DNA of 64,000 nt from Gnetum montanum (taxonomy: Eukaryota; Streptophyta; Gnetopsida; Gnetales; Gnetaceae), in contig MNCI01013723.1 in assembly GCA_015680685.1 (NCBI GenBank), positions 393,850 to 457,849 on the forward strand, given 5' to 3'. The position numbers were made by a program, and so were the translations under genes. This document shows, piece after piece, positions 19,269 to 32,510 of the stretch. The notes beneath the pieces were generated by a model that saw nothing but the letters and a program-made list of their open reading frames with translations, ran no database searches and was not told where the DNA came from. Numbering within the stretch: the first letter of the stretch is position 1; every line of letters begins with the position of its first letter.

Positions 19269-21240
19269 TACCCCCATGACTGAATGAAAACTCCTCCTTG
19301 AGTGAACAAAAGGAGGAATAAGTTTCTTACAAAATATTGGGAAGGTATGAGATTATTGATTGACATGCAAACTTGACTCAAAGGGAACAAAAAAATTCTA
19401 AGTGCCAGAGTGTACAAATTTACAATTTGTTACAAAATTGAATGTTCATGACAAGAGAAGTCAATACAAAATTGACATCCAACTCCTTTGGCAACTAAAG
19501 AGCGAGGGAAAAGATTCAATGATCATGAAGGGTCCTCATCGCATGGTGCTACTATTTATCCTTTGGTGAAGATAGTCCCACTTCTAGTCCATGCTTCCCA
19601 TTGCAATCACAACAAAATCGCAGATTAGTGTGTAATGTGTAATGTATAGCTTTTAAGTACCTTGTCTCATCAGTAGTTGCACTTGGCTAGGTTGTGATTA
19701 TGATGGATTGATTCTTTAATAGTGTTAGCAGAAAGATTGAAAAATAGGATGAAATGGATAAGTGGTCCATTATTAAATTCTAAAAATTCCCATGTGATGA
19801 AATGCTTGAAGAGGATTTAAGAATTCACAATAATAAAAAGAGGATTTTACTAAAAAACATTGTGAAGATGCGTGTAATTGGATGTCATTGATGGGGCATG
19901 CAAAAGGATTTAATTATGAGGATGTTTGCGGATAAAGAACTTAACTAACCAAACCAAAATGTATGCAAGTGGGTCCTTCCCAAAGTAGGCACATGCCTTT
20001 TATTGCCCTTGCATAGCTTCAAATTGAGGGGTTCGTGGGCCCCATGGATGATTAATGGTTACAGAGAGTTAAGTACAAAAACCCAGAAGAAACTACCTAA
20101 GAATTTTGACACATCAAATCAAGACATCAAACAAGAACATGAAACCAATATCGAGGTGAGACATGGAAAGCATAGATGGATGATGGAGAGAGTGAAATGG
20201 AGTTCCCAAGTAAGGTCACATGAAGTCCCTTGTGAATTTTGTGGTTAAATGACTTGATAAAATCCATCCTTAGTCTAGACCAAAACCAGCCATGTTCAGT
20301 GACATTGCATCACCATTCTAAGACCAGTCCACCCCCTTGAGACACAAGAGCACTCCCATAGAATAACCATCATTCCTTATTAAAAAAGAAAAGAGAAGTA
20401 GGAAGTGAGGAAGGATCTTAGTTAGAGGGGACTTTCAGGCATGGGTAACATGTCTTTCTAGTCCCATAACTAGTGCCTATAGCCCATTTATTTTGTCTAA
20501 TGGATGTGCTTTAAATTTTTATCATTTTTTTGATTATGGAAACCACACCATGCAAAGACTTATTTAACTTCTTGTTATTGGTTGACACGAAACTATAAGA
20601 AATCCATGAAAACACACATGCATCCAAGTAAGCAGAAAGATGTAAAGAGTACCAAATCCCCTTGAAGTCACACCCTATTTAAACTTTTAGATCTTTTCCA
20701 AATCTAGGAACTACCAAGGTCATAAGTTCATTATGGTTTTATTAATGAAAAAGAGACTGCACATTTCTAGAACAAGGAAAACCATAAAGTTTATGAATGG
20801 GTGGATGTTGTGGACTTACTTCTTGTTTCATGAAAAAGAAACCATGTCCTAGGTATCCATAAAAAAATTCAAAGCTAGAATCTAAACACCAACAATCAAA
20901 TAATTGGATAACACATGCCCACATTAATTAAACACACTGTACCTAGTGTGCAATAAGGCATGTTATTATTAAAACATAATTAGAAAATCCATCCACATAA
21001 AGGAAAATATACAAAAAATTGTAAAATATTTAGGAAAAATAAAACATATTAACGATGTTGTAAAACAAAAGTCTTGAAAAATCAATAGTGTAGAAAACAA
21101 AAAAGGTGTAAAATAAAGAATGTGTAAAACAAAAAGTTGTAAAAGTAACAAGGTGTAAAAAAAAATGTGTAAAATAAAAAGATGAAAAACTGAGTTGCTT
21201 AAATAGTTAGCATGGGTGTTCATCTCCCCCATGATTGAGT
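19269..21240 (-). other. 3' noncoding region of element D
   Basis: The post-pol region without a credible ORF, homologous to 9786-11658 in A and 50000-52000 in E. It contains the conserved stem-loop block (rc of ~20385-20515; stem 20437-20455 with one mismatch), the GTGGGTCC/GCCTTTTATTGCC block (19970-20005) and an A/T-rich stretch at 20975-21200 next to integrase. Confidence 0.75.
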
Positions 21241-22560
21241 TGGAAGGAGGAGATTTGAAATATTGAGCGTGGTTGGTTGTTTGAGGAGGCGTTGTTGCAC
21301 CGACTTGCTTAGGCTCATGGAAAGGTTTGACTTGTTGTATGTTGACCAACTACTTTTTGTTTGGGCTCTTAGGTTTGTAGATCAACATGGCCCTAGAAGG
21401 GAAAGCTTCATAAATGATATAAGGTCCTTCCCACAATGTTTGGAACTTAGTTTGTTGAGGTATGTGTGTGGGGTTCTAGTAGAGGACCTTATCTCCTAGT
21501 TGAAATTTGACTTTCCTAATTTTAAGGTCACAACCCTTTTTGTTGAATGCCTTGTGATAGGGCCACCAATCGATTTTCATCTAGCAAGTTGAGATTCATT
21601 AGTTTTTCCTTTTATGCTAGACTTAAGTCAAGGTCAAGGTCACATGCTGTTGAAAGTGTACGATGCTTGGATTGAATAGGAAGTGTTGGAAATTTTGCAT
21701 ACATCAACTCATAGGGAGAATAGCCTATAGTAAGTTTCCATGTTGAGCGGTAGGCCCAGAGGGCATTGTTGAGTTTTATGCTCCAATCTTTCCTATATTT
21801 CTTAATAGTTCTTGTTAGGATCTTTGTGATTTCCTTATTTGTAACCTCAACTTAACCATGGATTGCGGGTGGTAGGGTGTTGTTAGTTTATGTTCAACCC
21901 CTAAGCGTTGGATGAGTTTTCAAAAGGTAGTGCCTGTAAAATGGGTTCCATTTTTAGAAATTAATGCATGTGGCATACCAAACCTATTTACAATATTTTT
22001 TTGTACAAATTGAGTAGTAGTAAAAGATGTACAATTGGTGACGACTACTACTTCTGCCCATTTCATACAATAGTCAACATTGACTATGATGTATGCCTTT
22101 CCATTTGATGTGGACATGATGAGACCCATGAAATCAATGCCCCAGATGTTGAAGGGTTTCAATGGTTGAATCCATTGTTAAGGTCCCTTGATTCGAGTAG
22201 TCATTCCACCATCTCATTGGTAGCATTCAAAAGAGTGGACATATTGATGAGCATCCTTGAAGATTGTTGACCAATAGTAACCTATTATCAAGATTTTAAT
22301 GGTTGTGCATCTCCTAACATAGTGGCCCCTAAAAGGACCCTCATGTGCATCTTAGAGAACATGTAGTTGATCAGCATCAAGAACACACCAACGAATGAGG
22401 CCATCGATAGACACCTTCTAAAGGTGTTTATTGATCTCCATGAAGCATTTGACCTGGTGAAGAAACTGTTATTTCTTGTGGTGGTCCAACCCTTGTGGAA
22501 TCTCTTGAGTGAGAAGATAGGTGATAATGCCATCATAACATTTAGGCTCAATGGGTAATT
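21241..22560 (-). pseudogene. Integrase of element D
   Basis: An 80-codon open piece (22162-21920) carries NIWGIDFMG with the first catalytic Asp, [12 protein letters not shown] and FVQKNIVNRFGMP. The second catalytic position reads SKNGTHF instead of DNGTHF, so that Asp is lost (the codon AAA/AAT replaces it). The upstream zinc-finger region (~22250-22350) and the downstream C-terminal region to the LGPHW-like end near 21240 are recognisable in shifted frames. It is degenerate. Confidence 0.83.
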
Positions 22561-23100
22561 ATTAAATTATAACCTCGAAAAAGAGGAGTTCATTAGGAAA
22601 CAAATTAGATAGTGGGCTCTCCTCCTCTTTGTTATCCCATTGTAACTAAGATAAGTGGTCAATGACCACATTCTCAGTTCGCATTTGATCTACCATTTTA
22701 AGATCAAATTTTTATAAAATCACTAGCCACCGTATGACATGGGGGCTTACCATTGGCTTGTTCATTAGGGAGTGTATGGTGATGTGGTCTATGTTCACAA
22801 ACACTTTGTATCCAAGCATATAATGCTTGAACTTCTCTAGAGCAAACACTACTGCCATCAATTCTTTGTCTGTGGTGGTGTAGTTTAGTTGTACACCCAC
22901 GATGCTCTGACTTATGTAGTGGATGTAGTATGGATGTTTCTTATCGTCCAACTGCATAAGCACAGATCCTAAAGCATAATTTGATGCATCCATCATAACA
23001 TGAAATGGTCTGGACTAGTCAAGTGCCTATAAAATTAGAGTTTCTACAAGTTTCTCCTTTAATTGTTGGAATGCTTTTTCACATTTTGTGGTCCAGATAA
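22561..23100 (-). pseudogene. RNase H domain of element D
   Basis: A 94-codon open stretch (22996-22712) reads MMDASNYALGSVL, then YYIHYISQSI, LNYTTTDKELMAVVFALEKF and VNIDHITIHSLMNKP. These are the RNase H blocks with the first catalytic Asp kept. It is the best preserved enzymatic domain of D. It follows RT directly on the - strand. Confidence 0.88.
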
Positions 23101-24160
23101 ATGAAGCATCTTTCTTTATCAGCTCAACTAACAATTTTGCAATCTTAAAGAAATTCTCTATGAATTACCAGTAGTAGTTAGTATATCCAAGGAATGACTA
23201 GAGATCTTTAACAGTTTCTGGTTGATGAGTAATTCTTTAGATGATCCTTAATTTTTTAGGGTCAACCTCAATTCCTATTTGTGATATTCTATGCCCCAAT
23301 ATAATGTCCTCCTAGAATATCAGATGAATTTTTTGCTAATTTAGCCTAAGGTTTGTTTAACACATCTTTTTAGTACTTACTCAAGGCTGTCTAGGGCTTG
23401 CTCAAATGTAGCTCCATAGGTGGAGAAGTCATCCATAAAGACTTCTAGCTTGCTACTTATATATTGTTGAAAAATGCTAAGGACTAGACGTTGGAATGTA
23501 GTAGGGGGCATTCCACAGACTAAAAGGCATTTTGCAGTATGCAAAGGTCCCTCAGAGACTCATGAATGTTTTCTTGGCATGGTCCTCTGGCACGATCTAT
23601 CTTTGGTTATAGCCACTATACCCATCTAGAAAATTGTAAAAAAAAAATGCCCAAATATTGTTTCTAACACTTGATTAATGAATGACAATGGAAAATGGTC
23701 CTTGAATGTTGCCATATTTAATAGCTGAAAATTGATGTAGACCCACCACTTGCCACCTTTCTTTGGCATAATCACGAGTATACTAATCCACTCGTTATCC
23801 ATAATGGGATAGATAAACCTTAGCTTAAGGAGTTGTTTGATTTTTTCCTTGAAAATTTGCTTTAGTTTGGGATTCAATCACCTTTATTGCTACCTCTTTG
23901 GCTTTATGGTCAGATTGGTGTAGATATGATGCTAGCATATCCTATGATCGATCCCTATGAGTTTGAGATATGACCAAGCAAAGGTTGCTGGGCATTTTTC
24001 AACCACATTCAATAGCATATGGTTTTGTTTTGGAGCAAGATTGGCATTGATTATTATTGGCTTTCCATTTTTTAAGAATACATATTCCATGCTAGTAGGT
24101 AGAGTTTTTAATTCAAGGGGCTCTCGCTTTAAATTTTTAGGAATTACCAACTCTTCCCAA
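23101..24160 (-). pseudogene. Reverse transcriptase of element D
   Basis: Open pieces (24150-23932 and 23877-23626) give KTLPTSMEYVFLKNGKPI, KQIFKEKIKQLL, MPKKGGKWWVYINFQL and KDHFPLSF. In shifted frames the catalytic box FMDD (rc of 23429-23440) is intact. CIDFR has become YINFQ. Several frameshifts, one in a poly-A run at 23638-23647, break the frame. Confidence 0.87.
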
Positions 24161-24870
24161 TAGGTTTTATCATTTGCATTATCAAAGAGTTGATGATGAA
24201 CTTGCTATAGTTCATCCATGCCTACAACATATGCACATGTTAGGCTCTTAATAGGTTCCATGCAAAGTGTGTTGCTTTCAAGATCAGTGATCAACCATTG
24301 GGCACCCTCTTGTTTCATGGCTGCTGCGTATAGACACCTTTGAATATTAGCTTCTGATGCACACTACTTGCATGCAGAAATGGATGCTCATTTAATAGAT
24401 GAGAGTTTCTACACATAATTACACCTTGTATCACTGTATGCAATATATGGAACTCACTTCTTCTTGATCTTTCTGAATACGTTTTCTTTAGATATTTCTA
24501 GGGAAAGACCTCTAATGCCCATTATTACATCAACAATGCTTAGCCATGTCCTTCCCATCATGATTGGAAAGTCCCCTTTGTAGTTCTGCACCTTGATTAC
24601 TAGGAAATTGGTAGGATAAGACCACCTATAGATAGTGGTTACAATGTCCTCTAATAGTCCCAATGGAACAATGATGGACTGGCCTACCAATTTTAATTTG
24701 ATATTGCTCTTGTTGAGAGGGGGCAAGTTTCATGCAGTATACATCTCATGAGAAATCAAGTAGATACCAAAACTTGAATCAAGAAGAGCTTTACATGGTT
24801 GATTCCCAACAATCTACAAATAAATAAGAGGACTCCTAGGATCAGTTAATTTCTTGGGAAGGTTGCCAAC
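24161..24870 (-). pseudogene. Protease and post-protease linker of element D
   Basis: From ~24850 to 24454 the - strand encodes DPRSPLIYL, the active-site region (A-L-L-D-S-S-F), KSNIKLKLVGQSIIVPLGL, the PTNFLVIKVQNYKGDFPIMMGRTWLS segment and ISKENVF. The motif is DSS, not DSG. The variable linker to RT follows (24161-24450). Confidence 0.83.
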
Positions 24871-27433
24871 ATGGATTTAATTAGATACGACATGAATAAG
24901 CATAATAGTATGGATCCTGGGTGGTGTTTGGTTTTAAGGGGACTCAAAGGAATTTGATATAGAGAAAGATGGAGAAACAAGGTTGCCAATTGTAGGTGTA
25001 TGCAAAAGCTTATGTGGACTATTGGATCTAAAGAAAGGTATTTTCTTAGATCGAGTGTTTGATCCACTCGGTTGATGAACTGATTGTAGATCAATGATCT
25101 TTTTGGTGTTATGTTGTTGCAATTAAGCAGGGAGTTCATTTTACATAGATGGAGTAGGTGGTAGCTATGTTAAGGGTGGAAGAACATGTGTAGGAACAAG
25201 ACGAGGATAAGGGTAAAAGGTGGTATCCCTCCTTGCATGTGGAGAATGAGTTCAATGATAATCAAGAGGGTAGTAGTGATGTTGGAAAGTAGAAACGTGA
25301 TTGGAAGTGTCACATGGAGACAAGGGCTGCTGAACGTAATACCCATATGGATCAAGTTGTTTATAAGGGTATTGATACCTTGGTGGTGCTAATGCCCATG
25401 ACTGTGGTTGTTACCACTATTGATATTGCTTGTATGGTTGTGGTGGAGTTCCACTTGGATAATATTGTTGTTGCTAGTGGAATTGCTTAGAATTTCCTTA
25501 AGGATAAGGAATCTTCTAGGTGTTTGCCTTTGTGCTAGTTGTGGATTCAGGGAATACACCCAAAATTCCTATAAGTATGACACAATAAGAAAACATCCCT
25601 TAGGATGTTCATAATGGTAGATGTCACATCCACCATCATCATCTAATTCGGTTCTTGCAACTTCCTCTATTGTAGCAATCTTGCCCTTACCACTTTGATT
25701 GGCACGTTCAACTTCCTTGCGCCTCCTCTGATCATGATCACTACTTTGTTTTTTTGGCCTCTTCAACAATTTTTAGAATATATTGAAAGTGGCTATCCAT
25801 AGAGTCCCATAGTTGATCAACCTTGGCCAAATTTTTAGAGGTAAAGTTTTGAAGTGGCAAGGTTTTCTGATTCACCACCTCATCAAGTGATGATTCTTCC
25901 TCACTGTCAAAAAATCAAAACTTCCTCTTGTGAATGGAAGGATCACAGTTGTACTCTTTTACACTTTCTCATTTCCTTAATTCTCCTTCCTCTTTCACTA
26001 CCTGCTCAATCAACCTTTGGATCTAATGGGCTCTTAATTCTAACAATCACCCTTGGGCATAGATGCCAAAAGTTGTCCTCATTTTTGATTGGAGCCTATC
26101 TACGATGTGATGAAGTTGCTCTAGTTTTGAATAACCATGGCTAGGACATCTATGTAATAAGGAATAGTGTTAGCCCATGGTAGCATCCAAGGGTTCATGT
26201 GTCCCTTGCTTCCATCCTTGGATCTGCCTCCTCAAGTTGGACATTCGAGAGTACATCTGATACTGTCATTGAATAATTCAAGCATTGTACTTTATCATAT
26301 GATAGATTCTAGTTCTAAAGACCAGTACTAGTTTTCTACTTCTTTAATGAGTGTCCTAGGAATAACTTAAGCTTTTTCCACTCATTTTCTATATTCTGCA
26401 AGGCACATGCATCATGGAAATCTTAGAGATGGTTCTACAGATATGAGTTGTATCCCCCTTTAAATCTAGGGATATTGTTCATGTCTAGCCTCTTGATCTG
26501 ACTATCCTTGATGTGACTTATAGGAATTCACATTGTCTCTGCAATGTTTAGCATACTCCGAGTAGCAAGTAAAGGATCATTAAGGCTAGGATTCTGGTGC
26601 CTACGATGTCCTCTACTACCCCTTCATTCATGGAGGCAAGTCTCTCTTGAATGACCATGCCCTTGGTCATGACTTGTCGAATAGTCCCTTTGATTATCTT
26701 AGTCCCAACGGTCACCTCCATCATGGTTACACCCCTTGTGGTTGTGGTCAGAGCTAGAAGAGAAAGAAGATGATGATAAAGGTAAAGAGGAAGGAGAACT
26801 AGCACCATCACAGTGCCTGCTATTTTCTTTTTGGTGATCATGGCCATGATCATGATCTTATTTCTTATCTACGTCCCTACCCTAACTCTCCTCCCTTGAT
26901 CCTCCCTTATCATTGGATCCATTCTTGTTAGAACCTAGATTATGGATCATGGACTGCAGGTTCTGGTTCTATCCTTCTTCACTGAAGTCAAAGAGGAAAA
27001 TTTCACTGAATGGAAAACCCCATAGAAGGGTTCTCCATCATCCTTTTAGTACAACAAGTATGAGAAATCATTGAACCACTTTCCCTTCACAAATTTTGTA
27101 GTGTTGTTCTAGTTGTTGATCCCTTAGATGTTGTGCCTCAATGGGATGATAATCCCTGGTGTTACTATCCTATATAACATGCTTAGCATGAAGACCTTGG
27201 AGGCCCAAACACACAAGAGTTTGTTGGAGCATCACAGGAACAAATCGATTAGGTGACAACATGATGTTTCCCTCCATGTCACACCATCATAGCAGTTCAT
27301 CTTGGTGTAGGATGAAAGTGAAATTGGGTACATACTCATTAGGATGAGCATATACCACTTTGTATTATTGGGGCACCTTTTGATGTACTTTGTCAAACTT
27401 GGGCAAAGAATCGCTCTTATGAGAAGAAGACAC
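24871..27433 (-). pseudogene. gag: Gag and Pro-rich linker of element D
   Basis: The start codon equivalent to ATG 3539 of A reads GTG (rc of 27431-27433), so initiation is lost or displaced. Recognisable in order: YVPNFTFILHQDE, a His/Ser/Arg-rich tract including poly-Ser (26560-26880), the capsid-like domain (IKRLDMNNIPRFKGGY near 26480-26510), a Lys/Arg-rich tail (25769-25569) with CDIYHYEHPKGCF, then a Tyr/Pro-rich linker (24871-25560). The second Cys of the knuckle is Tyr. Multiple stops. Confidence 0.85.
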
Positions 27434-27575
27434 CTTGTGTTAGAAAAATAAAAACGTACTGTGATTTTTAAAATTCTTGTACTTATTTTAAAGTATGATA
27501 TGACTCTAGGGTTTGTTCCAATAATTTTGAATAAATTTCACTAAATTCTAGGTAGTGCACGTAACAACTAAAAGG

Positions 27576-27593
27576 TCCCTAGTAATGGTGCCA
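27576..27593 (-). other. Primer-binding site of element D (tRNA-Asp type)
   Basis: Reads TGGCACCATTACTAGGGA on the - strand, 1 nt after the LTR end. It resembles the tRNA-Asp complement, with transition differences only. Confidence 0.8.
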
Positions 27594-27594
27594 A

Positions 27595-28442
27595 TGATGA
27601 GCAGCAAGGTACCCATACATCCAACCATACAAATCACAAGCATTCACACGTGATCCAATTGAATTCTGCAAACCTTAAGTTCTTAAGTACACTAGTTCTA
27701 GGATGTGAAATCTAATCATGACAAATGTTTTTTTCTCAACTATACTTGTGGAGCTTAATTATATGGTTAAGTATAATTGAGGCACATGATTTTTATTATT
27801 TTATATTTTATTTGACTACAATTGAAAATAGGTTGAAACATAATTTATAATCAATTTAACTTAATCTAATTGTTGATTAAGAACTAACTATCCTAACATA
27901 AGTATCTGATCCCACTTTCCGTGCACATCCTAAGCATGTATAACATTGTTGGGGTTACCAAGAGTCATACGCATGCTCGAAGTAGTCATACTTATGTGCT
28001 TAACTAATTAACTACTATTGAATCTAATTAGCTTACTTTGTCTTAAGTACTTGGAAACATTAAAGGAAATTGCATAAAACATTAAATGCATAAATAAAGT
28101 ATTTAAGCTAGCCAAGGTGCTACAAGGTTTGATCAGAAAGCTCATCTTTATTTCTGCACATATTGCCATGCTCAGGTACAACAACGCTCAAATAAAGATC
28201 CATACACTCAATGACTCCTACTAGGGCACTTTGGAAAATATTCTAATTTTGGAGAAAACAAACTATAAGAGCTCTGCTATGCTATGAAAAAAACTATATG
28301 GAAACCATGTGCCCAAGCACTATATTTATAGGCCAACACATACCCCATGATATTGGATATTCGACATCGCATCTTGGGGCCCGATATCATGTACCCAATA
28401 TCAAGGCTTCGATATCGGAGCCAAGCAAAACACTATTTACCA
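27595..28442 (-). repeat. 5' LTR of element D
   Basis: 848 bp, homologous to 18409-19268. On the + strand it starts TGATGAGCAG and ends CTATTTACCA. The U3 GATATC cluster (28350-28425) is denser than in the 3' LTR. Confidence 0.9.
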
Positions 28443-30622
28443 TTTTATAATTCATCTCAAACCATTTGTGGTTGTAAATCAATGCACATGCCTTAGGCAA
28501 GTATTCATTATCATCATCCCAGTTTTGTCCCAACAAAATAAGGTTGACTACATGAGCTCTTTTTTGCTATTTTCCTCTATTAAGAACTAGATCTTTGCTT
28601 TTTTGCAGTTTCCTAACATTATCTTCAATTTTTTTTCTATATCTTCTTTGGTCTTCCTTTTGTTGGATTTCCTAAATAGTGATGTAGCAACATTTGTTGC
28701 AGGTATTTTGATTTAGAGAACATTTCAACTAAAACATCTTCATTATAATTAATAGGTCTACCAAACAAAACTAGCCAACAAAGAAGAAGTCAAAACAATA
28801 CATCGAAGCATTATTCACAAAAAACAGATAAGTAGTTTTGCATCCTCATCCAAAGTACAATAAGAATGTTTCGAAAAGTTCCTATTAATTATTGAAGAAC
28901 AAAAATAATGATTGTTCTGTATACTAACAAAATATTTTTAAATGCCATGGATACCAATAAAAATTTTAGACTCTACTAATATGTTTAGTTTGCAAGATTA
29001 TTAGGTAGTTGTTATAAAGAGCCATCTATCAACAATTATAATTCCTACAATTTTGAATACATTAAGAATTTAAAATTCTAGCATAAACTATTGAAGGATT
29101 AGAAGACATCACTTAATGATGCCATTGCTTAAGGAGTAAAATATTGGATTAGGAATTTGGATAATAATATGCTAAATAATCATGAAACTATCAAGATGAG
29201 TATCTATTTTTTTATTAAATCAAAGCTTCATTACATGGCCTCAAAACTATACACAATTGATAAGAAAAAAGAAACTTACAAGAGCTTTCCAAATATTCTC
29301 AACCACTAATGAAGATAAGACTTTATTTGTTGCTTTAGTTACATAAAAAGAGGAACAAACTGCTAATATCAAATCATAATATAACAAAATGACACAAAGT
29401 GTAAAGCAATACCAAGATAAAAATAATTAAGATGGTTTAGCTAGATATTCTTCAAGGCATGTTAGATGAGCATGAATAACTTGGTCTAATGATAATTGAG
29501 GATAAACTTCAAGGCTTGATGTTAGAGACTTTTGCAAGGATTGATGATTTAAATAAATAAATCTTAACACTGTTGATGAATAATCATAAGCTAGACGATC
29601 AAAATATTAAAATTATATCTTGCAAGAAAGATTAATTCATGTATATTGAATGCATCAATCAAGTCATAATTGACCTACAAAAAGAAGAATATTAAAAAGA
29701 ATGATCAAATTATAGAGCCTATGATAGCAAGGAATAACATGTAGGAAGAAGTAAACAAGTTAAAATTATTTAATGTGATTATATCATCCATCAAAGCTCT
29801 AACCCATGAACAACAAAAGGATATGTCACAAGATATCATGATTAATGAAGTCACTGCAAATATTAATTAATTATCCAAAAATCTAGGTAATTGGTAAGAA
29901 GAAGGATCCCATCAATTGTTGTCATTAATAGTTGAAGTCACAACCTTGCCATACCAAGATGAGGTACCACCAAATAATTTTCATTTAAAGGAAATTTCAC
30001 AAGTTTTACTATTGTACGAAATCCTACTTTGTTTATGGATTGAAGGTTGTTTCTCTTTGAAATAAGGCGTTGGAGGAGTGCGGAGATCCTTATAGGTTCC
30101 AAGCTATCTTAACTGTTACCAAAGAACTACATGACCCTAATTTCTTATGAGCCTCATTAAAAGGATGTGTAGGCTTGTTGAGGAGGCTTTACCTCTTTGA
30201 CTTAGTCCATTTTCCTTCTCTGCAGAGTAGGGATTAGGGCTAAATGCGTTAGAGTAGCAACACATATTAGCTCTCTTAAAGGAACAATATCATGTGTGTG
30301 TGTTAGAACTCTTTTTATGGTCGTACTTGTGTATGCATCTTGTTTTTCCTATTGTGTGTATGATTACTTAATGTGTACTTGCTATACCTCTAACCTTTGA
30401 GCTAACAAGTTGTGTACACTTATGTTTTATTTGTAGGTGCTATAAATATTAAGGCATAGCCTACTTTTAGTTTACCCTCCTTTCATTACTAATTTGGGAT
30501 TCTTGGATGATGCAATTTGATGCTTTTCAATGGTAGCATCGTAAGACTTGATATTAAAGATATGCTTCATAGTTTGAGGTTGGTGATGATTTTTGGTTTG
30601 TTGCTATGTTTTATGTGTTTTC
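28443..30622. other. Unassigned AT-rich interval
   Basis: 2.2 kb without a recognisable gene or repeat partner. It begins with the continuation of the duplicated background (see 17301-18408). About 29400-29900 has a purine-rich, coding-like look on the + strand, but stops are frequent in all frames. The 3' part should contain the 5' LTR or leader of the chromovirus-like fragment. I could not find a matching LTR or a convincing primer site. Confidence 0.4.
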
Positions 30623-31990
30623 ATGGCACAAAAGAAGAATAGAAAAGGGAGCCAAATTTTTGGTGTTGCTCCTCCTAGTCCCAATCCTCTCAATAAGCCA
30701 ATTTGAGTTAACATTATGGAAGAACGTGTGCATGATGCAATGCATGAGGATATGTCTGAATGTGAATACTTAGAGATGATAATAAGGAGGTTCCTTTTGA
30801 GAGAAATGATGATGATCCTCTTGAAAAGGTGAAAAAGATGTGAAGCCAGCTATTGAAGGTTAATAGCATGATTCTCAACCACTTATTGGTTTCTAAATGA
30901 ATAAAAATGATTTGTATAATTATGAAAAAAATGGACATATTGTACTCATGAGAGCTAAATTTAGGTGTCAAACACAAGCTTTATGTGGCTCAAAATTTTG
31001 TGCTCTGGAACAGTGTGGAGCGAATGAAGGATGTCATTTATGATTGCCAAGTGTCTATTATGGACATCATACATAAGTTGATGATCCTAGAGTTAAAGAA
31101 TGAGAAGCTCAAAGTGAAAAGTAAGAAACTTATGGTCTAGTTAGCTATACAAAAAAATCAGTCACATCTAGTTCTAAGTGGTCCACACCCAGATTTCAAA
31201 CTAAAGAACCCAAAGCTTATAAAGGAGATCAAGATAACAAGCCATAGATGCCTTCCTCTTTGAGATGGAGTAGTTCCTAGAGGTGAATGAGTATCTTAAG
31301 GAGTCCAAAGTTAGCATCACTTTTTAATTTTTAGGAAGAGTTACTTAAAATTGGTGGCTCAACATCATCTAAGAGATGAGGTTTATGAAAACTTGGATAT
31401 TGGTAGAGACATGGGAACAATTTAAAACTACTCTAATTGAGAACTTCTACCTAGACACTTTCATTCACAAATCTTTGGTAAAGTTAAAAGAAATCCAACA
31501 AATCCAAAAGCTAGAAGATTACCTTAAGAAGTACTAGGATGTGGTGTTATGAATTTCTCCTATGAATGAGAAGACTAAGTTCTAGCTCTTTTTTAATGGT
31601 CTAATATCCTAGACCCATCAAAAGATCAAAACTCACAAGATCACAAATTATAAAGAGACGTTTGTGTTTACCAATTTGGTGGTTGATTCTATCCTCTAGA
31701 AGCATGCAAATTTGGTGATCCTAGTAAAAGGAATTTTGGTGACAGCCTTCAGGGTCCACATCTTACTATTATTTCTAGTTCTCAAGTTTTTTACAAAGGT
31801 AATGGAAAGTGTTAGGATCTTGAAGATCACAATAGGTTTGAGGATAAGCATCCATGCTTTGAGTGACCCATGAAATATATTCCAAGGAACCATTGCATAA
31901 GGTGGTTCATCTACTTAGGAAATCATGTCTCTTGGGATTTTCCTTAGAACACTAACTGGAAACCAACTAGAAGGAGATTAAATGGTGATT
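30623..31990 (+). pseudogene. gag: Chromovirus-like gag remnant (fragment G)
   Basis: Begins with MAQKKNRKGS at ATG 30623. The capsid domain lies at ~31180-31700: KEPKAYKGDQDN, DAFLFEMEXFLE, NWWLNII, TWEQFKTTLIENFY, LVKLKEIQQ and FFNGL. This follows the W-x(n)-W-x2-F pattern of the Ty3/gypsy retrotransposon gag family as seen in chromoviruses. Past ~31700 the sequence fades. Stops occur every 20-40 codons and several frameshifts are needed. Confidence 0.75.
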
Positions 31991-32199
31991 GGTGGTTAAA
32001 TGCTCTCAAGTACGAACAACATACTCGATTATAGGTAACTAAGGTGAATGAAAATGAGCAAGCAATCAAGCCTCTTAACATGATGAAATAGATCTCTTGA
32101 AGTTTGATACAAATTCAACAAAACCTTCAAGGAGATCAATCAAAGCAAGAAACCAACTTGCATTCAGTACATATGGTCTTGGTGTAATTTCCTTCAAAT

Positions 32200-32490
32200 A
32201 TGGTGGATGTCTTAGTTGACATAGATGCTAGCCATAACGTTTTCTTACTAGAAATCACTTGCATCCTTAATTTAGAGGTCAAATCAACTTAAACATCCTA
32301 TAAGTTAGTTAAGTTCCTCTTGATCAAATGCACAAGAGTGCTAAAGAATGTGGAGGTGAAGGTAGGCTAGTGAAGTGGGAAGCTAGAATTTTTTGTCTTG
32401 AACATCAACTCTTTCCAAGTCATTCTTGGACAAAACTTCTTCAGGAAGGAAAATGTCTCAATCCTTTAACTAATGAGTTCATGGAACCAT
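32200..32490 (+). pseudogene. Chromovirus-like protease remnant (fragment G)
   Basis: Reads VDVLVDIDASHNVFLLE, where the family has D-S-G-A-S/T-H-N: the catalytic Asp (32218-32220) stays but S-G has become I-D. LEFFVLNINSFQVILGQNFFRK follows, equivalent to the I-L-G-M-D-F region. Downstream, where RT should start, it jumps to integrase C-terminal sequence. Confidence 0.75.
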
Positions 32491-32510
32491 GGGTAGATCT
32501 TATCTAGGTG

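Larger units (their letters stand above)
18409..28442 (-). mobile_element. Element D: complete Athila-like retrotransposon (- strand, decayed)
   Basis: This is a 10.0-kb element with LTRs at 18409-19268 and 27595-28442 and a tRNA-Asp-type primer site. It carries gag, protease, RT, RNase H, integrase and a ~2-kb noncoding tail, read right to left. The target duplication TTTTA is perfect (18404-18408 and 28443-28447). LTR divergence is roughly a tenth by eye. The 5' LTR lacks ~23 bp between two TTG.TGGGGTTACCA repeats that the 3' LTR keeps. All genes carry stops. Confidence 0.93.

Noticed and set aside
28443-30622. Possible host gene exon in the unassigned interval
   Set aside because: No open frame of note, no splice-site-bounded conserved peptide that I could recognise; stops in all frames.
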